From Candidatus Leptofilum gracile (GTDB taxonomy: Bacteria > Chloroflexota > Anaerolineae > Promineifilales > Promineifilaceae): 64,000 bases of DNA. How positions within the stretch are numbered: the stretch's first letter is position 1; each line of letters starts with the position of its first letter. The stretch lies in NCBI GenBank assembly GCA_016713825.1, contig JADJOJ010000003.1, positions 310,001-374,000 of the forward strand. The letters run 5' to 3'. Below are positions 45,057 to 55,211 of the stretch, one piece after another. The notes under the pieces were generated by a model, which was not told the origin of the DNA, did not search any database, and saw only the letters and a program-made list of their open reading frames with translations. The position numbers and the translations under genes were made by a program.

Positions 45057-48028
45057 ATGACCCAACTGCCAAAACGTTACACCCTGGGCCACAAAATTGG
45101 CGAAGGCGCGATGGGGGAAGTGTATCAAGCGTTTGATACCAAAACCGAGCGTGATGTTGCCATAAAAGTGCTGCCAGCCAACTCATTGCTTGGGCAGCGT
45201 CGTGCCCGCTTCCAGCGCGAAGCACGCACCATTGCCCGCCTGGAGCATCCTTTTGTGGTGCCGCTGTACGATTTCAGCTTGCCAGACAACCCCGACGAGC
45301 AGCCTTTTTTAGTGATGCGCTACATGACCGGCGGTACCCTGGCCGACAAAATTCGGCACGGCCGTTTGCCAAACGACGAGGTGATTCAAATCACCCGGCG
45401 CATTGGCCAGGCGCTGGATGCGGCCCACAAGCGCAATCTGGTTCACCGCGATATCAAGCCGGGCAATATTTTGCTGGATGATGACGGCTACGCCTATCTG
45501 GCCGATTTTGGCATCGTTAAAGACAGCGAAGCCCAGGAAAGCCTCACCAACGATGGCCAACCGGGGACCGCTCCTACATGAGCCCAGAACAAATTATGGG
45601 GGAAGAGCTAGACGGCCGTTCCGACATCTACGCGCTTGGGGTGATGGTGTTTGAAATGCTCACCGGCACGCTGCCCTACGGCGGCAACAACCTGGCCCTC
45701 ATCTTTCAGGGGCACCTGAACGAGCCCATCCCCAGCGTGTTTTCACGAGTCGATGATTTGCCCGATGAGGTGGATGAAATCTTGCAGAAAGCGATGGCCA
45801 AAAAACCGGTCGATCGGTTTCGCAAAGCCGAGCATTTGGCGCATTCGCTGGAAGCCGCACTGCAATCCCCCACCGCTTACATGACCTCGCGCGATGCCCT
45901 GGTTCGTACCCAGGAAGAGATGTTCAACACCCCGGTTGGCCTTGGCGCGAACCCCAACGATCCATCCGGCGCAAATTGGCCGTTGTCTGATACCAAGCGC
46001 ACACCCGAACTGCCCGCCACGGTAGACGCCCAGGCCCACCGCCGCTGGCAATGGCTGGCTGGCGGGCTGGGTGTGGCGCTGGTGATTGTGTTGGGCTTGT
46101 TTATTGGCAGCCGTCTGGGGTCGCCAGGCAGCGCCACGCCAACTGTTGACTTAGCGCAGGTTGTGCCAACCACGTCACCACAAGAAACGGAAACGTCCAG
46201 GCCGCCCACGCCCATTGCCAATGCCATTTTGGCGCTTCAATCGCATGAGAGTGCGGTGTGGCAAGATGGAGGCAGTCCGGAGCAATTCCCGCAAGACGGC
46301 CGTATCCCCTTCTTGAACCCTGTATTGTTCCGCACCGGGCAGGGGGCCATTGAACTGCTGCTGCCCAACTTCACCCGCATTTTTTTGGATGCCAACACGA
46401 CCGTTTATGTGGAAACGGCCGTTAACGATGAACCCGTCCGCCTGGAATTGCAGCACGGGCGCGTTTTGGTTAAATCAGAAAACGCCGTGCAGGTTTACCA
46501 CGCCGATGGCTACCAGGCGCTTCTGCTAGACGGTATCATGGGGGTCCAGTTCACCCCCGCTGATGAACAGTGGAAAATCGATTGCCTTTCTGGGTTATGT
46601 CAACTGGCGCAAAACGCCCAAGCCGAGCCGCTGGAACTCGCCCAGGGGGAATCGGCCTATCTCATCGCCGATGAAGAACCAGTGCTTGAAAATACTGCTT
46701 ATTCGAGCATTGTGGCCTACAACAGTCTGGATGCCTCCATCATTTTGCCCACGCTCACCCCCACGGCGTCAGCCACGCCCACCAGCACAGCCACCCCCAC
46801 ACCCACCAGCAGCAGCACCCCCACCCGCGAAATTGATCCAGACTCTTTGGGGCCAGAAATAATTGTGCTGGGGCCTTCCGCTGGCGGGCGGGATATTGAG
46901 GTGGTGCGCTTCGGTAACGGACCAGAAGTTTTGCTGATGGTGGGCGGTATCCATTACGGCTATGCGCCGAACACCGTGGTGGTTGCCCAGCTGCTCATCG
47001 ACTATTTTGAAGATAATTTGCTTGAAGTTCCCCAAGAGCTTACCCTTTACATCATTCCCAACCTCAGCCCTGATGCAAGGGTGGATCCAGGGAAGGTGAC
47101 CGGTCGCCTGAACGGTAACGGGGTAGACCTGAACCGCAATTGGGATTGCCGCTGGGAGCGCAGCCCGGCTATCTTGGGGCAGATTGTGCAAGGGGGCGGA
47201 GGCACAGAAGTTTTCTCTGAACCAGAAACCCAGCTGCTGAAGAATTTTATTGAAGAGAACGAGCCAGCGGCCGTACTGTTTTGGGGTGCCCGGAGCGGTG
47301 CCGGCTCCGTGGCTCCCGGCGCTTGCGAACCCGTCAGCCAGGTCTCGGCGCCGCTGACCCATTACTACGCCATTCCTGCCGAGCATGAATATTTTACCAA
47401 CCCAGAGGTTGTGTCAAATGCTGATTTGGCAGGCGATGTCTCTAACTGGCTAGACAGCATAGGTGTGCCGGCCATTTTTGTGCTGCTACCCGGTTTTTTG
47501 GAGGTGGATTTTGAGCGTGAACTGGCCGGGGTAGAAGGGTTATTTACGGCCGTTGCCCAACCCGCCAAAATTCAGCAAACCCCCACGCCCGTAAGCTGTC
47601 CCGACCCTGTGAATCCGGCCTGGGCGGCCCTGCACGCCACCTACCGCTTCCAGCTGGGCTGCGCCCAAAGCGGTGTCATCCAGCCGCTGAGCGTGTGGCA
47701 GGAGTTTGCCAACGGCCGTATGCTCTGGCGCAAAGATACCGACACGGTCTACGTGCTCTACAACGACCGCACCCTGGACACCTTTGTGGTGAACGATCCG
47801 GGATTGGAAGGATTTCAGGTGTCAGAGCTGATCAAAGGGGCGATTGGGTACGTGTATGATAATGAAACGGCCGTTGCCACCAAACTCGGTGCCCCGCTAG
47901 ACCAGGAACAGCAAGCCGCCGATGTCGCCATTCAAACATTCAGAAAAGGCTTCATCATCTCCTGGCAAGATGAAGGCACGCAGATCAATTTGATCTTCCT
48001 GGACGAAGGCGAATGGCGAATTCCCTAA
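45057..48028 (+). CDS. Membrane Ser/Thr kinase with extracellular FecR-like and degenerate M14 carboxypeptidase domains (one frameshift)
   Basis: Kinase domain (residues 1-270): GEGAMGEV (15-22), VAIKVL with Lys37, VHRDIKPGNILLD, LADFGIVKD, and SYMSPEQ after the frameshift near 45568-45573 (one missing base). A single membrane helix WLAGGLGVALVIVLGLFIGS (about 330-353) separates it from an exported half. That half has a FecR-like region (RLELQHGRVLVKS...), a Thr/Pro/Ser linker, and a domain of the M14 carboxypeptidase fold with GVDLNRNWDC. The zinc motif is GGIHYGYAP, where HxxE is expected, so the Glu is lost and the second His is not seen. A C-terminal domain with GRMLWRKDTDTVYVLY follows. 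It looks like a sensor kinase that binds peptidoglycan or peptide instead of cutting it. Confidence 0.75.
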
Positions 48029-49719
48029 AAAAATGGTTGGGGCTGGCCGCGCTTACCGCCGCGGGCGGGGCTGTTTACCTCAATCGGCGGCGGCTTGTCG
48101 CCCAACTGCTCAAGCTGCCGCCACCCCAAAATGACGTACGCCGAGAGCCGAACGTACGCATTCCCATGCCCGACGGTGTGACGCTGGCGGCTGATTTGTA
48201 TCATCCGGTGGGATTGGCCACGGCTCCCACCATTTTGACCCGCACGCCGTACGGCCGTTCCAGCATTACCCAACTCTTTGCCACCCTTTTTGCCGAACGA
48301 GGCTTCAACGTCGTCGCCCAGGATGTGCGCGGCCGTTTTGGCTCGAAGGGAAGTTTGAGCCGTATGTGCACGAAGCGGCCGACGGTGAAGCAACCCTGGC
48401 CTGGATTGCCGAACAAAGCTGGAGCAACGGCCGTATCGGCATGTGGGGTCAAAGCTACGTCGGGTTTGTGCAGTGGGCCGCCGCCTCGACTGGATCGCCC
48501 CACCTGCATGCCATGCTGCCTGCCATCACCCAATCCAACCTGGGCGGGCCAACCGACCATGGCTTCATGTGGCTAGACCGCACCCTGCGCTGGATTTTGC
48601 TGCTGGAAGCGATGATGGATCGATCGCTGCCCGCCCGGCAAAAAATGGCGCTCTCCTACTACGCGCCAGCCCAAAACAAGCGCGTCGCCCCGGCTGGAAC
48701 CACCTCCCCTGGCCACTGCCGATGAGGCGGTGCTGGGCCATCCCCAAGATTTTTACCAAACCTGGGCCCAGCATTACCAGCCAGACGATCCGTACTGGCA
48801 GGCGGTGGATTTGCGCCGCAACGTGCCCCAAATTGGCGTACCGATGCACCTGATCGCAGGCTGGTACGATATTTTTCTGCAAGGTCAGCTGGCCGATTAC
48901 GCTGCCCTGCGCCAGGCGGGGCACGAGCCGTACCTCACCATCGGCCCGTGGACGCACCTGGCGTTCCCCGGCATGATCGCTGCCGTGCAGGAAGGGCTGA
49001 GCTGGTTTGCGGCAAAATTGCAGGGGGATGCAGAGGCGATACGGCCGTATCCGGTCCACCTTTACCTGCAAGGGGCCAACAAATGGCTGGGGTACGAAAG
49101 CTGGCCCCCGCCCGCCGAGCAGGAAGCCGCCTACTACCTGCAATCGCTCGGCCAACTTTCCATCAGCCAGCCACCCGCCAACGCCGCGCCGGATCAATAC
49201 CGCTACGATCCGGCCGATCCAACGCCCAACCTGGGCGGGGCACTGCTCTCCACCGAGGCGGGCCAGGTAGACAACCGCCCGCTGGAAGCCCGCCCCGATG
49301 TGCTCACCTACACCACCGAACCGCTCAGCCAGCCGCTCACCGTCATCGGCCACGTGCGGCTGCGGCTGTACGTGCGCTCCAGCTTGGCATTTACGGATTT
49401 TTACGGCCGTTTGTGCGATGTGTCGGAAGACGGCCGTTCCCTCAACGTCTGCGACGGCCTCTTCCGCATCCAGCCAGGGCGGGGCGAACCCCAGCCAGAC
49501 GGCAGCCTGCTGGTCGAAGTAGACATGACCGCCACCGCTTACCAGTTCCAGCCCGGCCACCGGCTGCGCTTGCAGGTGTCTAGCGGGGCACATCCGCGCC
49601 TCAGCCGCAACCTGGGCACCGGCGAACCGGTCATGCACGGCACCGCCATGCACGCCGCCCACCAAACCATCTACCATGATCCGAACCATCCCTCGGCCCT
49701 CATTTTGCCCCTCACCTAG
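48013..49719 (+). CDS. CocE/NonD-family (S15-like) acyl hydrolase, three single-base deletions
   Basis: The gene begins inside the end of the kinase gene (16-base overlap). Restored, it is about 570 residues: an N-terminal hydrophobic segment, DGVTLAADLYHP, TRTPYGR, the nucleophile elbow GQSYVGFVQW, a helical cap, then the X-Pro peptidase-type jelly-roll (DVLTYTTEPLSQPLTVIGHVRL...). Three missing bases break it: near 48344-48350, in C4 at 48688-48691 and in C4 at 48706-48709. All domains are complete apart from these, so consensus error is likelier than decay. These enzymes hydrolyse acyl esters, amides or X-Pro dipeptides. The coupling to the kinase may be functional. Confidence 0.75.
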
Positions 49720-49744
49720 CCGACCCATTGGGGGGCGCCGGTAA

Positions 49745-49830
49745 GTGGGAGGGGAAGAGAGGGGAGGGCCAAAAAAAGGGGGGGGGGGGGGTGGGGGGGG
49801 GGCGGGGGAGGAAGGAGGCCCGCCGGGCAA
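49745..49830. other. Extreme poly-G tract in a 240-base spacer
   Basis: A spacer between the CocE and tyrA genes holds runs of G (up to about 14) broken by single T, C or A, preceded by A7. No coding signal is visible. It could form a G-quadruplex on the plus strand, or be an assembly or sequencing artefact. Confidence 0.6.
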
Positions 49831-49959
49831 GCTGGTGACTGGCGGCAACACCTTTTGGAACACAGAGCTTCACAGCGATTTGTGGGTTTTCTCTGCGCCC
49901 CTCTGTGTTCCTCTTCAACTGTAAGGACGGCCGTATAAATTCCCGGTATAATCCCCATC

Positions 49960-50838
49960 ATGCACGTTGAACGCATTTGTGTCGTCGGTTTGGGCTTGAT
50001 GGGTGGCTCGTTGGCGCTGGCTTTGCGGCTGGCGCGGCGGTTGGCCATTCCGCAACGGCCGTTTCACCTCACCATCGTAGACAGCAACCCCAAAACCCGG
50101 GCCGCCGCCGGGCGTATTGCCGATTTTGTTAGCGACGATTTGGCGCTGGGCGTGGAGCACGCCGATTTGGTGGTGCTGGCCACCCCCGTGCGCACCATCG
50201 TTAGCGTGCTGGAGCAGCTGCCCCAACTGCGCCCCGACGGCTGCCTGGTGCTAGACCTGGGCAGCAGCAAAACCAATATTTGCCAGGCGATGGACAATCT
50301 GCCAGACAGTTTCCAGGCGATTGGCGGCCATCCGATGTGCGGCAAGGAGACGGCTGGTTTTGGCGCAGCCACGCCCGATATGTTTCGGGAGCAAACCTTC
50401 ATTTTGTGCCCCACCCGGCGCACCACGCCTCACCTGGAAGCAGTAGCCCGGCAGCTGGTGACCGATCTGGGAGCCAATCCGCTGGTGCTGCCGCCCGCTT
50501 TGCACGACAACATGGTCGCCGTGGTCAGCCACCTGCCGTACATGGTGGCCGCGGCGCTCATGCGCAATGCCGCCAGTCTGGACGATGATCGCCTTTGGCC
50601 CGTCAGCTCCTCCGGCTTTCGCGACACGTCTCGCGTTTCCGGCACCGATCCCCGGATGATGCTGGACATTTTGTTGACGAATAAAACGGCCGTTCTCCAA
50701 CAAATCGCCCAATACCAAACCCAGCTCGCCGACGTCGCCGCCCTCATCGAAACCCACGACGAAGCCAATCTGCTACAATGGCTCACAGAAACCCAGCGGG
50801 CATACTGGGCGTACCGGCAGGCGAAGAAAGATTCTTAA
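49960..50838 (+). CDS. tyrA: Prephenate (arogenate) dehydrogenase
   Basis: The 292-residue protein starts ICVVGLGLMGGSLALAL, the NAD Rossmann motif of TyrA. It continues with VVLATPV, DLGSSKTNI, IGGHPMCGKETAGF (active-site His and substrate-binding region), SHLPYMVAAAL and SSGFRDTSRVSGTDP. These match prephenate dehydrogenase in length and order. It oxidises prephenate (or arogenate) on the way to tyrosine. No ACT domain is present. No other aromatic-pathway gene is nearby. The Shine-Dalgarno is weak. Confidence 0.92.
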   Translation: MHVERICVVGLGLMGGSLALALRLARRLAIPQRPFHLTIVDSNPKTRAAAGRIADFVSDDLALGVEHADLVVLATPVRTIVSVLEQLPQLRPDGCLVLDLGSSKTNICQAMDNLPDSFQAIGGHPMCGKETAGFGAATPDMFREQTFILCPTRRTTPHLEAVARQLVTDLGANPLVLPPALHDNMVAVVSHLPYMVAAALMRNAASLDDDRLWPVSSSGFRDTSRVSGTDPRMMLDILLTNKTAVLQQIAQYQTQLADVAALIETHDEANLLQWLTETQRAYWAYRQAKKDS

Positions 50839-50846
50839 AGCCAAAA

Positions 50847-50941
50847 AGACCTGACAGGTTTACAATGCGACTTTATGGAAAAATAGCTGAGTTTTGCAAA
50901 GTAACTCGATTGCGAAAATAGTTAGTAAACCTGTCAGGTCT
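50847..50941. repeat. AGACCTGACAGGTTTA inverted repeat
   Basis: AGACCTGACAGGTTTA (50847-50862) and its exact complement (50926-50941) flank 63 bases. It fills the space between tyrA and the PII-like gene and may form a stem, or be a miniature insertion. Confidence 0.65.
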
Positions 50942-50966
50942 AAAACCAAAAACCAGGAGAAACCCT

Positions 50967-51311
50967 ATGTACATGCTCATCATGGTTTTAGACGACACAT
51001 CCCATCTGAACGACGTGCTGACCGCCTGGGACCAGGCAGGCGTGGGTGGCGTGACGATTATCGAAAGCACCGGCCTCAACCGCGTGCTGCAACGGCACAG
51101 CGCCGATATGGCTTTTGTGGGCTTCAGCCAGATGTTTGGCAGCGGCCGCGTGGGGCACAACACCCTGTTCACCGTTATTGAGGATTTGGAGCTGGCAGAA
51201 ACGGCCGTTGCCGCCACAGAAGCCGTCCTCGGCGACCTCACAGAGCCAGATAAAGGGATCATCTTTGCCCTGCCCGTGGCTAAAACGTGGGGATTGACTT
51301 TGAAGAAGTGA
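50967..51311 (+). CDS. PII-like (GlnB-superfamily) protein
   Basis: The 114-residue protein has the ferredoxin-like layout of PII signalling proteins: an opening strand MYMLIMVLDD, then GVGGVTIIESTGLNRVL where PII proteins carry the T-loop, then DLTEPDKGIIFALPVAKTWGL at the C-terminal end. It lacks the uridylylation signature of GlnB/GlnK, so it is an atypical PII-like member, perhaps binding adenyl nucleotides. AGGAGAAACCCT lies before the ATG. The next gene, 71 bases away, is a cation antiporter, and PII-like proteins commonly regulate a neighbouring transporter. Confidence 0.7.
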   Translation: MYMLIMVLDDTSHLNDVLTAWDQAGVGGVTIIESTGLNRVLQRHSADMAFVGFSQMFGSGRVGHNTLFTVIEDLELAETAVAATEAVLGDLTEPDKGIIFALPVAKTWGLTLKK

Positions 51312-51382
51312 CAAGGTGACCCGGTGAATGGCCCAAACATACTCGCCCACTCGCCACTATCAAACTAGCAAATTAAAAAATT

Positions 51383-52370
51383 ATGGTCTGGATACAATTT
51401 TTACTCAGTTCGGCCGTTGTTGTGTACGCGGCCATCAAATTAGCCGAATACGGCGACATTATCGCCGTGCGCACCAAGCTAGGTGGGCTGTTTGTTGGCA
51501 CCATCTTCCTGGCTGGGGCCACCTCCCTGCCGGAGCTAATCGCCTCAATTAGCGCCTTCCAATCCGGCTATCCCAATCTGGCAGCAGGCAACTTTTTGGC
51601 AGCAACATGGTCAACATGATGCTGCTGGCGCTGGTAGACCTGATTAACTACCAGGTACCGCTGCTGCGCCGCATCGCCGTTAGCCATGCCCTCACCGCCG
51701 CGCTCACCACCATTTTAATGCTCATCGCCATCATCTCTATTTTGGATGAAGTTGACATAAAGATTGGTTGGGTGGGATTAGACAGCCTGGTCATCATTGC
51801 CCTTTATTTTGGCGGCATCTGGCTCATTCAGCGCGAAAACAAAGGCCCAGGCGAACCAGCCCCCATGCCTGAACCCGCGCCTAATTTTCCAACGTTGCGG
51901 CGGGGATGATTGGTTTTGGCCTTACGGCCGTTCTTCTAATTGCTGTAGTGCCAATGCTGGTAAACGCCAGCACCGAAATTGCCGAGATTACCGGCCTGGG
52001 CACCGGCTTCGTTGGCACGGCGCTGCTCAGCCTGGTCACCTCTTTGCCCGAGCTGCTGGCCGCCCTGGCCGCCATGCGCATGAACGCCTTCGACATGGCC
52101 GTCGGTAATTTGCTCGGCTCTAGCGTTTTCAACATGCTGGCCCTGGGCATTGCCGACTTCTTTTATCTGGACGGCCGTTTCCTCGGAGCCATCGACGACA
52201 ATTTTGTGCTGGTTGGGCTGCTGGGGCTGCTGCTTACCAACATGGCCCTCGTCGGCAATTTGGCCCGCGTCGAGCGCAAATTCCTCTTCATCGAGGTGGA
52301 CACCATCGCCACCATCATCGTCTACCTGCTGGGCATGTATCTGCTCTACATTCGCGGCATTGGCGCGTAA
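51383..52370 (+). CDS. Ca2+/cation antiporter (CaCA family), two single-base deletions
   Basis: Restored, the protein is about 330 residues with ten or so membrane spans and both CaCA alpha-repeats. The first is ATSLPELIASIS with GNFLGSNMVNMMLL; the second is VTSLPELLAALAAM with GNLLGSSVFNMLAL. These carry the ion-binding S/T-LPE and GNxxGS motifs. The frame breaks at GG (51598-51599) and at GGGG (51902-51905), one missing base each; the protein is continuous across both. It exchanges Ca2+ (or K+) for Na+ or H+ across the membrane. Next to the PII-like gene it could be its regulated partner. It ends in a strong terminator. Confidence 0.8.
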
Positions 52371-52376
52371 AAAGGC

Positions 52377-52405
52377 AAAAAAGGGCACGCAACGTGCCCT
52401 TTTTT
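52377..52405. terminator. Bidirectional intrinsic terminator
   Basis: GGGCACG/CGTGCCC (52383-52389 and 52393-52399), loop CAA, with A6 before and T6 after. It separates the antiporter from the convergent DUF333 lipoprotein gene. Confidence 0.9.
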
Positions 52406-52473
52406 GTTCATTTCTGTAGCCGCGCTTTGTTAGCGCGTTGGTAAAATGTGGGAAGAATCCGTAGCACCAAGCG

Positions 52474-53079
52474 TTACTCCGCTGGCCCACAGTTGCCGTA
52501 GAAATAATCCCAGGCGTTGCACACATCCTCTTCCGCTTCAGAGAAAATGCACGCGCCGCACTGCTTGCCATCTTCCCGCGTGCGAATTTCAAACGTGTAC
52601 CCCTGGTCTACGCAATATTGCGCCGACGGGTTGGCCAAACCCGGCTCTACCAAATCGTACCCAGATGATTGGATCTCGCCATCTGCATCAATAAACGCCT
52701 GCCAGCAAAAATCCAGCGTGGCATTGCGCAGCGCCACATAAAAAAGCGTGTCCTCGCTAGCCGGGGTAGGGTAAGAGACGCTCAATTTGTCATCTTCAGC
52801 CGAAAACAGGTAAACGCTGGTGCCAGTTTCGGCAAAATCGTCGTTGTGGGCCGCGTCCCACGGCGTGCTTTCTGGCGGTACCATAATTTGGGCGATGGTA
52901 CGCAAATGCGCCAGCGCGGATTCTCGTACCACCATCACTTCGTCTGGCACCGCCATTTCGTTAATTTCTTCAACGATGGGTTCTTCGGTTTGATTGGTAC
53001 TGTTGCAGCTAACGGCCGTTCCCAGCCAAACCAAAACCATTCCCAAAAGTAAAAAATGAGCAGATTTTAACAGCTTCAT
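52474..53079 (-). CDS. DUF333-domain lipoprotein
   Basis: From the ATG at 53079 the protein has 201 residues. It has a lipoprotein signal (LLLGMVLVWLGTAVSC), an acidic linker, a middle domain and a C-terminal DUF333 domain with NPSAQYCVDQGYTFEIR, GKQCGACIF, DVCNAWDYFYGNC. The six cysteines of the tail suit disulfides outside the cell. DUF333 is a small secreted domain of unknown function, sometimes linked to peptidase inhibitors. It lies 57 bases downstream of the NrfD gene on the same strand, so it may be the last gene of that operon. Confidence 0.7.
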   Translation of the reverse strand: MKLLKSAHFLLLGMVLVWLGTAVSCNSTNQTEEPIVEEINEMAVPDEVMVVRESALAHLRTIAQIMVPPESTPWDAAHNDDFAETGTSVYLFSAEDDKLSVSYPTPASEDTLFYVALRNATLDFCWQAFIDADGEIQSSGYDLVEPGLANPSAQYCVDQGYTFEIRTREDGKQCGACIFSEAEEDVCNAWDYFYGNCGPAE

Positions 53080-53136
53080 GTTACACACAATCCTTTTGTG
53101 TGTAGGGGCGGTTGATATAAAAACCACCCTTACGCT

Positions 53137-54385
53137 TTAATCAGTTGGCACAGCGTGCTCTGCGGCCTCATGCCCGTGCCGGAACAGCGGCAGATACTTG
53201 GCCCCCAGCGTAAACGCCAGAAACGCATAGCCCAATACACCCACAGAAACCGCAATCTCTACCCAAGATGGCACATACGCCACAGCAATCGTGCGCCCCA
53301 GCACCCCAGGCGACCATTGTGGCGGCACCACCAACCCAGACAGCGTCACGTTCCACCGGTTCATAATCACCCCAAACACCACCAGGAACAACGCGCCCAT
53401 TAGCGGCCACTCTTTGCGCCGCATTTCGCGGTTTAGCAAAATCACGGCAGGAACCAAACCACAAAGGAACACTTCAATCCACCAAAATGACTGGGTGTAC
53501 GGCGTGGTTGCCTGCAACCGCGTTAGCGCATCGGCCGTGCCCGGTGCCTGGCTGTAGTAGGAGGTGGCGGCCCAATCCCATACCTTCAAATACAGGTAAG
53601 CCAGCAGGGTAAACGCCGCCAGCCGGGCCACATCCCGCCGCAAAAACTTGTCAATCAGCTCCCGATGGGTCAGCTTGCTGGTGATCATTGTCGCCAGCAG
53701 CGTGGCCGAAACACCCCCCGCCACGGCCGACAAAATAAACATCACCGGCATAGAAGGCTTGTACCAGATGGCTCGCCCAGACAAAACGCCGTAGGTAGCT
53801 CCCAGCGACGATTGGTGCAGCATAGACAACGCCAGCCCCAACACGGCCATTACCGGCGTGAGCTTATGCAATTTATGGCCAAAGGCGCGCCACTTGGGGC
53901 GGTTATCAAACAGGCGGCTGTCGAACAAAATCGGCAGCACTTCGATGACCAGCACCGTGGAGTACAAAATGACGCACAGCGTAATCTCCCACAAGACGGA
54001 ATGCACATTCCAATAGACTAGCGGGTGCCAAAACCGGTCCGGACGGCCGATATCCATCGCCAACGCCAGCATGGCCGAGGTGTACCCCAAAAAGCCCACA
54101 AACACGGCAATCCGGGCCATTGGCTCAAACCGCTTGATGCGAAACAGATACACCACCGCTGAAAACGTAAACGCCCCGGCCCCCAGGGCAATCGCCGACA
54201 GATCATGGGTGATCCACAACCCCCAGGGCACCTGATCTGTCAGGTTTGTCACCTGTAAGCCATACCAGAGGGTTTGGTAGATGCCCCAGCCGCCCACCGC
54301 CAACATAGCCCCCCAACGAGACGAGCCAGACGTGAAACGGCCGTATCCCACCTTTTTTCTGCTCAGGAATTTGTGCTACAGCCAT
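53137..54385 (-). CDS. nrfD: NrfD/PsrC-type membrane quinone subunit (one frameshift)
   Basis: A 415-residue protein with about ten membrane helices resembles NrfD/PsrC (polysulfide-reductase membrane subunit). Examples are VPWGLWITHDLSAIALGAGAF and NVHSVLWEITLCVILYS. The start MAVAQIPEQKKG is at 54385, one base past the ferredoxin stop, but it is out of frame with the rest. One G too many in the C6 run at 54309-54314 (plus strand) explains it: WLVSLGAMLAVGGWG becomes continuous. It would exchange electrons between menaquinone and the neighbouring ferredoxin. No molybdopterin catalytic gene is in the window, unlike in PsrABC. Confidence 0.8.
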
Positions 54386-54386
54386 C

Positions 54387-55211
54387 TCACACCTCCTCCC
54401 GTTCCGGGCGCACGTAATGCACCTTCGGCTCCGTGCCAAAATCTTCTCGCAGCCGGAACGTTTCATGCTCTGCCAAATATTTAGAGACCGGGCTTTCCGG
54501 GTCCTTGATGTCGCCAAAAATCCGCGCGTTTACCGGGCAGATGTTTACGCAAGCGGGCGTCGCCTGTGGATCTACCCCTGGCGTTAGCCCCTGGGCCATG
54601 CCCCGGTCAATGCGGTGCACGCAGAAGGTACACTTTTCCGCCACACCCCGCTCGCGGCGCTCCACTTCGGGCACGCCCCAGGTGGGTTGGTACGCATTTT
54701 CAGTTTCGATAGAGGCCCAGTTGAAGCGGCGCACATCGTAGGGGCAGGCCACCTCGCAATACCGGCAGCCAATGCAGCGATCGTAATCCATGGCCACAAT
54801 GCCATCTTCACGCACCCAGGTGGCGCCCACCGGGCACACCTTGGTGCAGGGCGCTTCCTGGCAGTGCAGGCACGGCCGCGTCATGAAAAAGTCGGTGCCG
54901 TTCTCTGTCCGCTCCGGAAAGCCGATGTTCCAGCGCATGTTGTCTTCTGGCACATCGTTGGTGGCCTGGCAGGCCCAAACGCAATATTGGCAGCCGATGC
55001 ACTCGGCCAGGTCGATCACCATATGCCATTCATGGTCTGAACTGGCGTGGTGCGTTTCCCGCTTAAGCCCCTCAATCGCCCCAGAGGATAGAGGTCCCGC
55101 CGTAACTGCCTGGGCAATTACGGCCGTTGCCCCCGTCGCCCCAATAATCTTTAACGCCTCCCGCCGACTGAGCAGCGGCGGTTTGCGGTTATCCTTATTT
55201 TTCTTGCTCAT
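54387..55211 (-). CDS. Tat-exported four-cluster ferredoxin (NrfC/PsrB/DsrO-like)
   Basis: From the ATG at 55211 (another ATG is at 55214) the protein has 274 residues. It has a Tat-like signal LLSRREALKIIGATG and four [4Fe-4S] cysteine clusters: CIGCQYCVWAC, CLHCQEAPCTKVC, CIGCRYCEVAC, and CTFCVHRI...CVNIC. The order is that of NrfC, PsrB and DsrO. It shuttles electrons on the outer face, between the cytochromes and the NrfD subunit. It overlaps the octahaem gene end by about 17 bases and abuts nrfD, so the three make one operon. Confidence 0.85.
   Translation of the reverse strand: MSKKNKDNRKPPLLSRREALKIIGATGATAVIAQAVTAGPLSSGAIEGLKRETHHASSDHEWHMVIDLAECIGCQYCVWACQATNDVPEDNMRWNIGFPERTENGTDFFMTRPCLHCQEAPCTKVCPVGATWVREDGIVAMDYDRCIGCRYCEVACPYDVRRFNWASIETENAYQPTWGVPEVERRERGVAEKCTFCVHRIDRGMAQGLTPGVDPQATPACVNICPVNARIFGDIKDPESPVSKYLAEHETFRLREDFGTEPKVHYVRPEREEV

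Noticed and set aside
48565..49863. Minus-strand frame of 432 codons opposite the CocE-type gene
   Set aside because: It is proline-rich and reads through the poly-G tract at its start; the plus strand carries all conserved hydrolase motifs.
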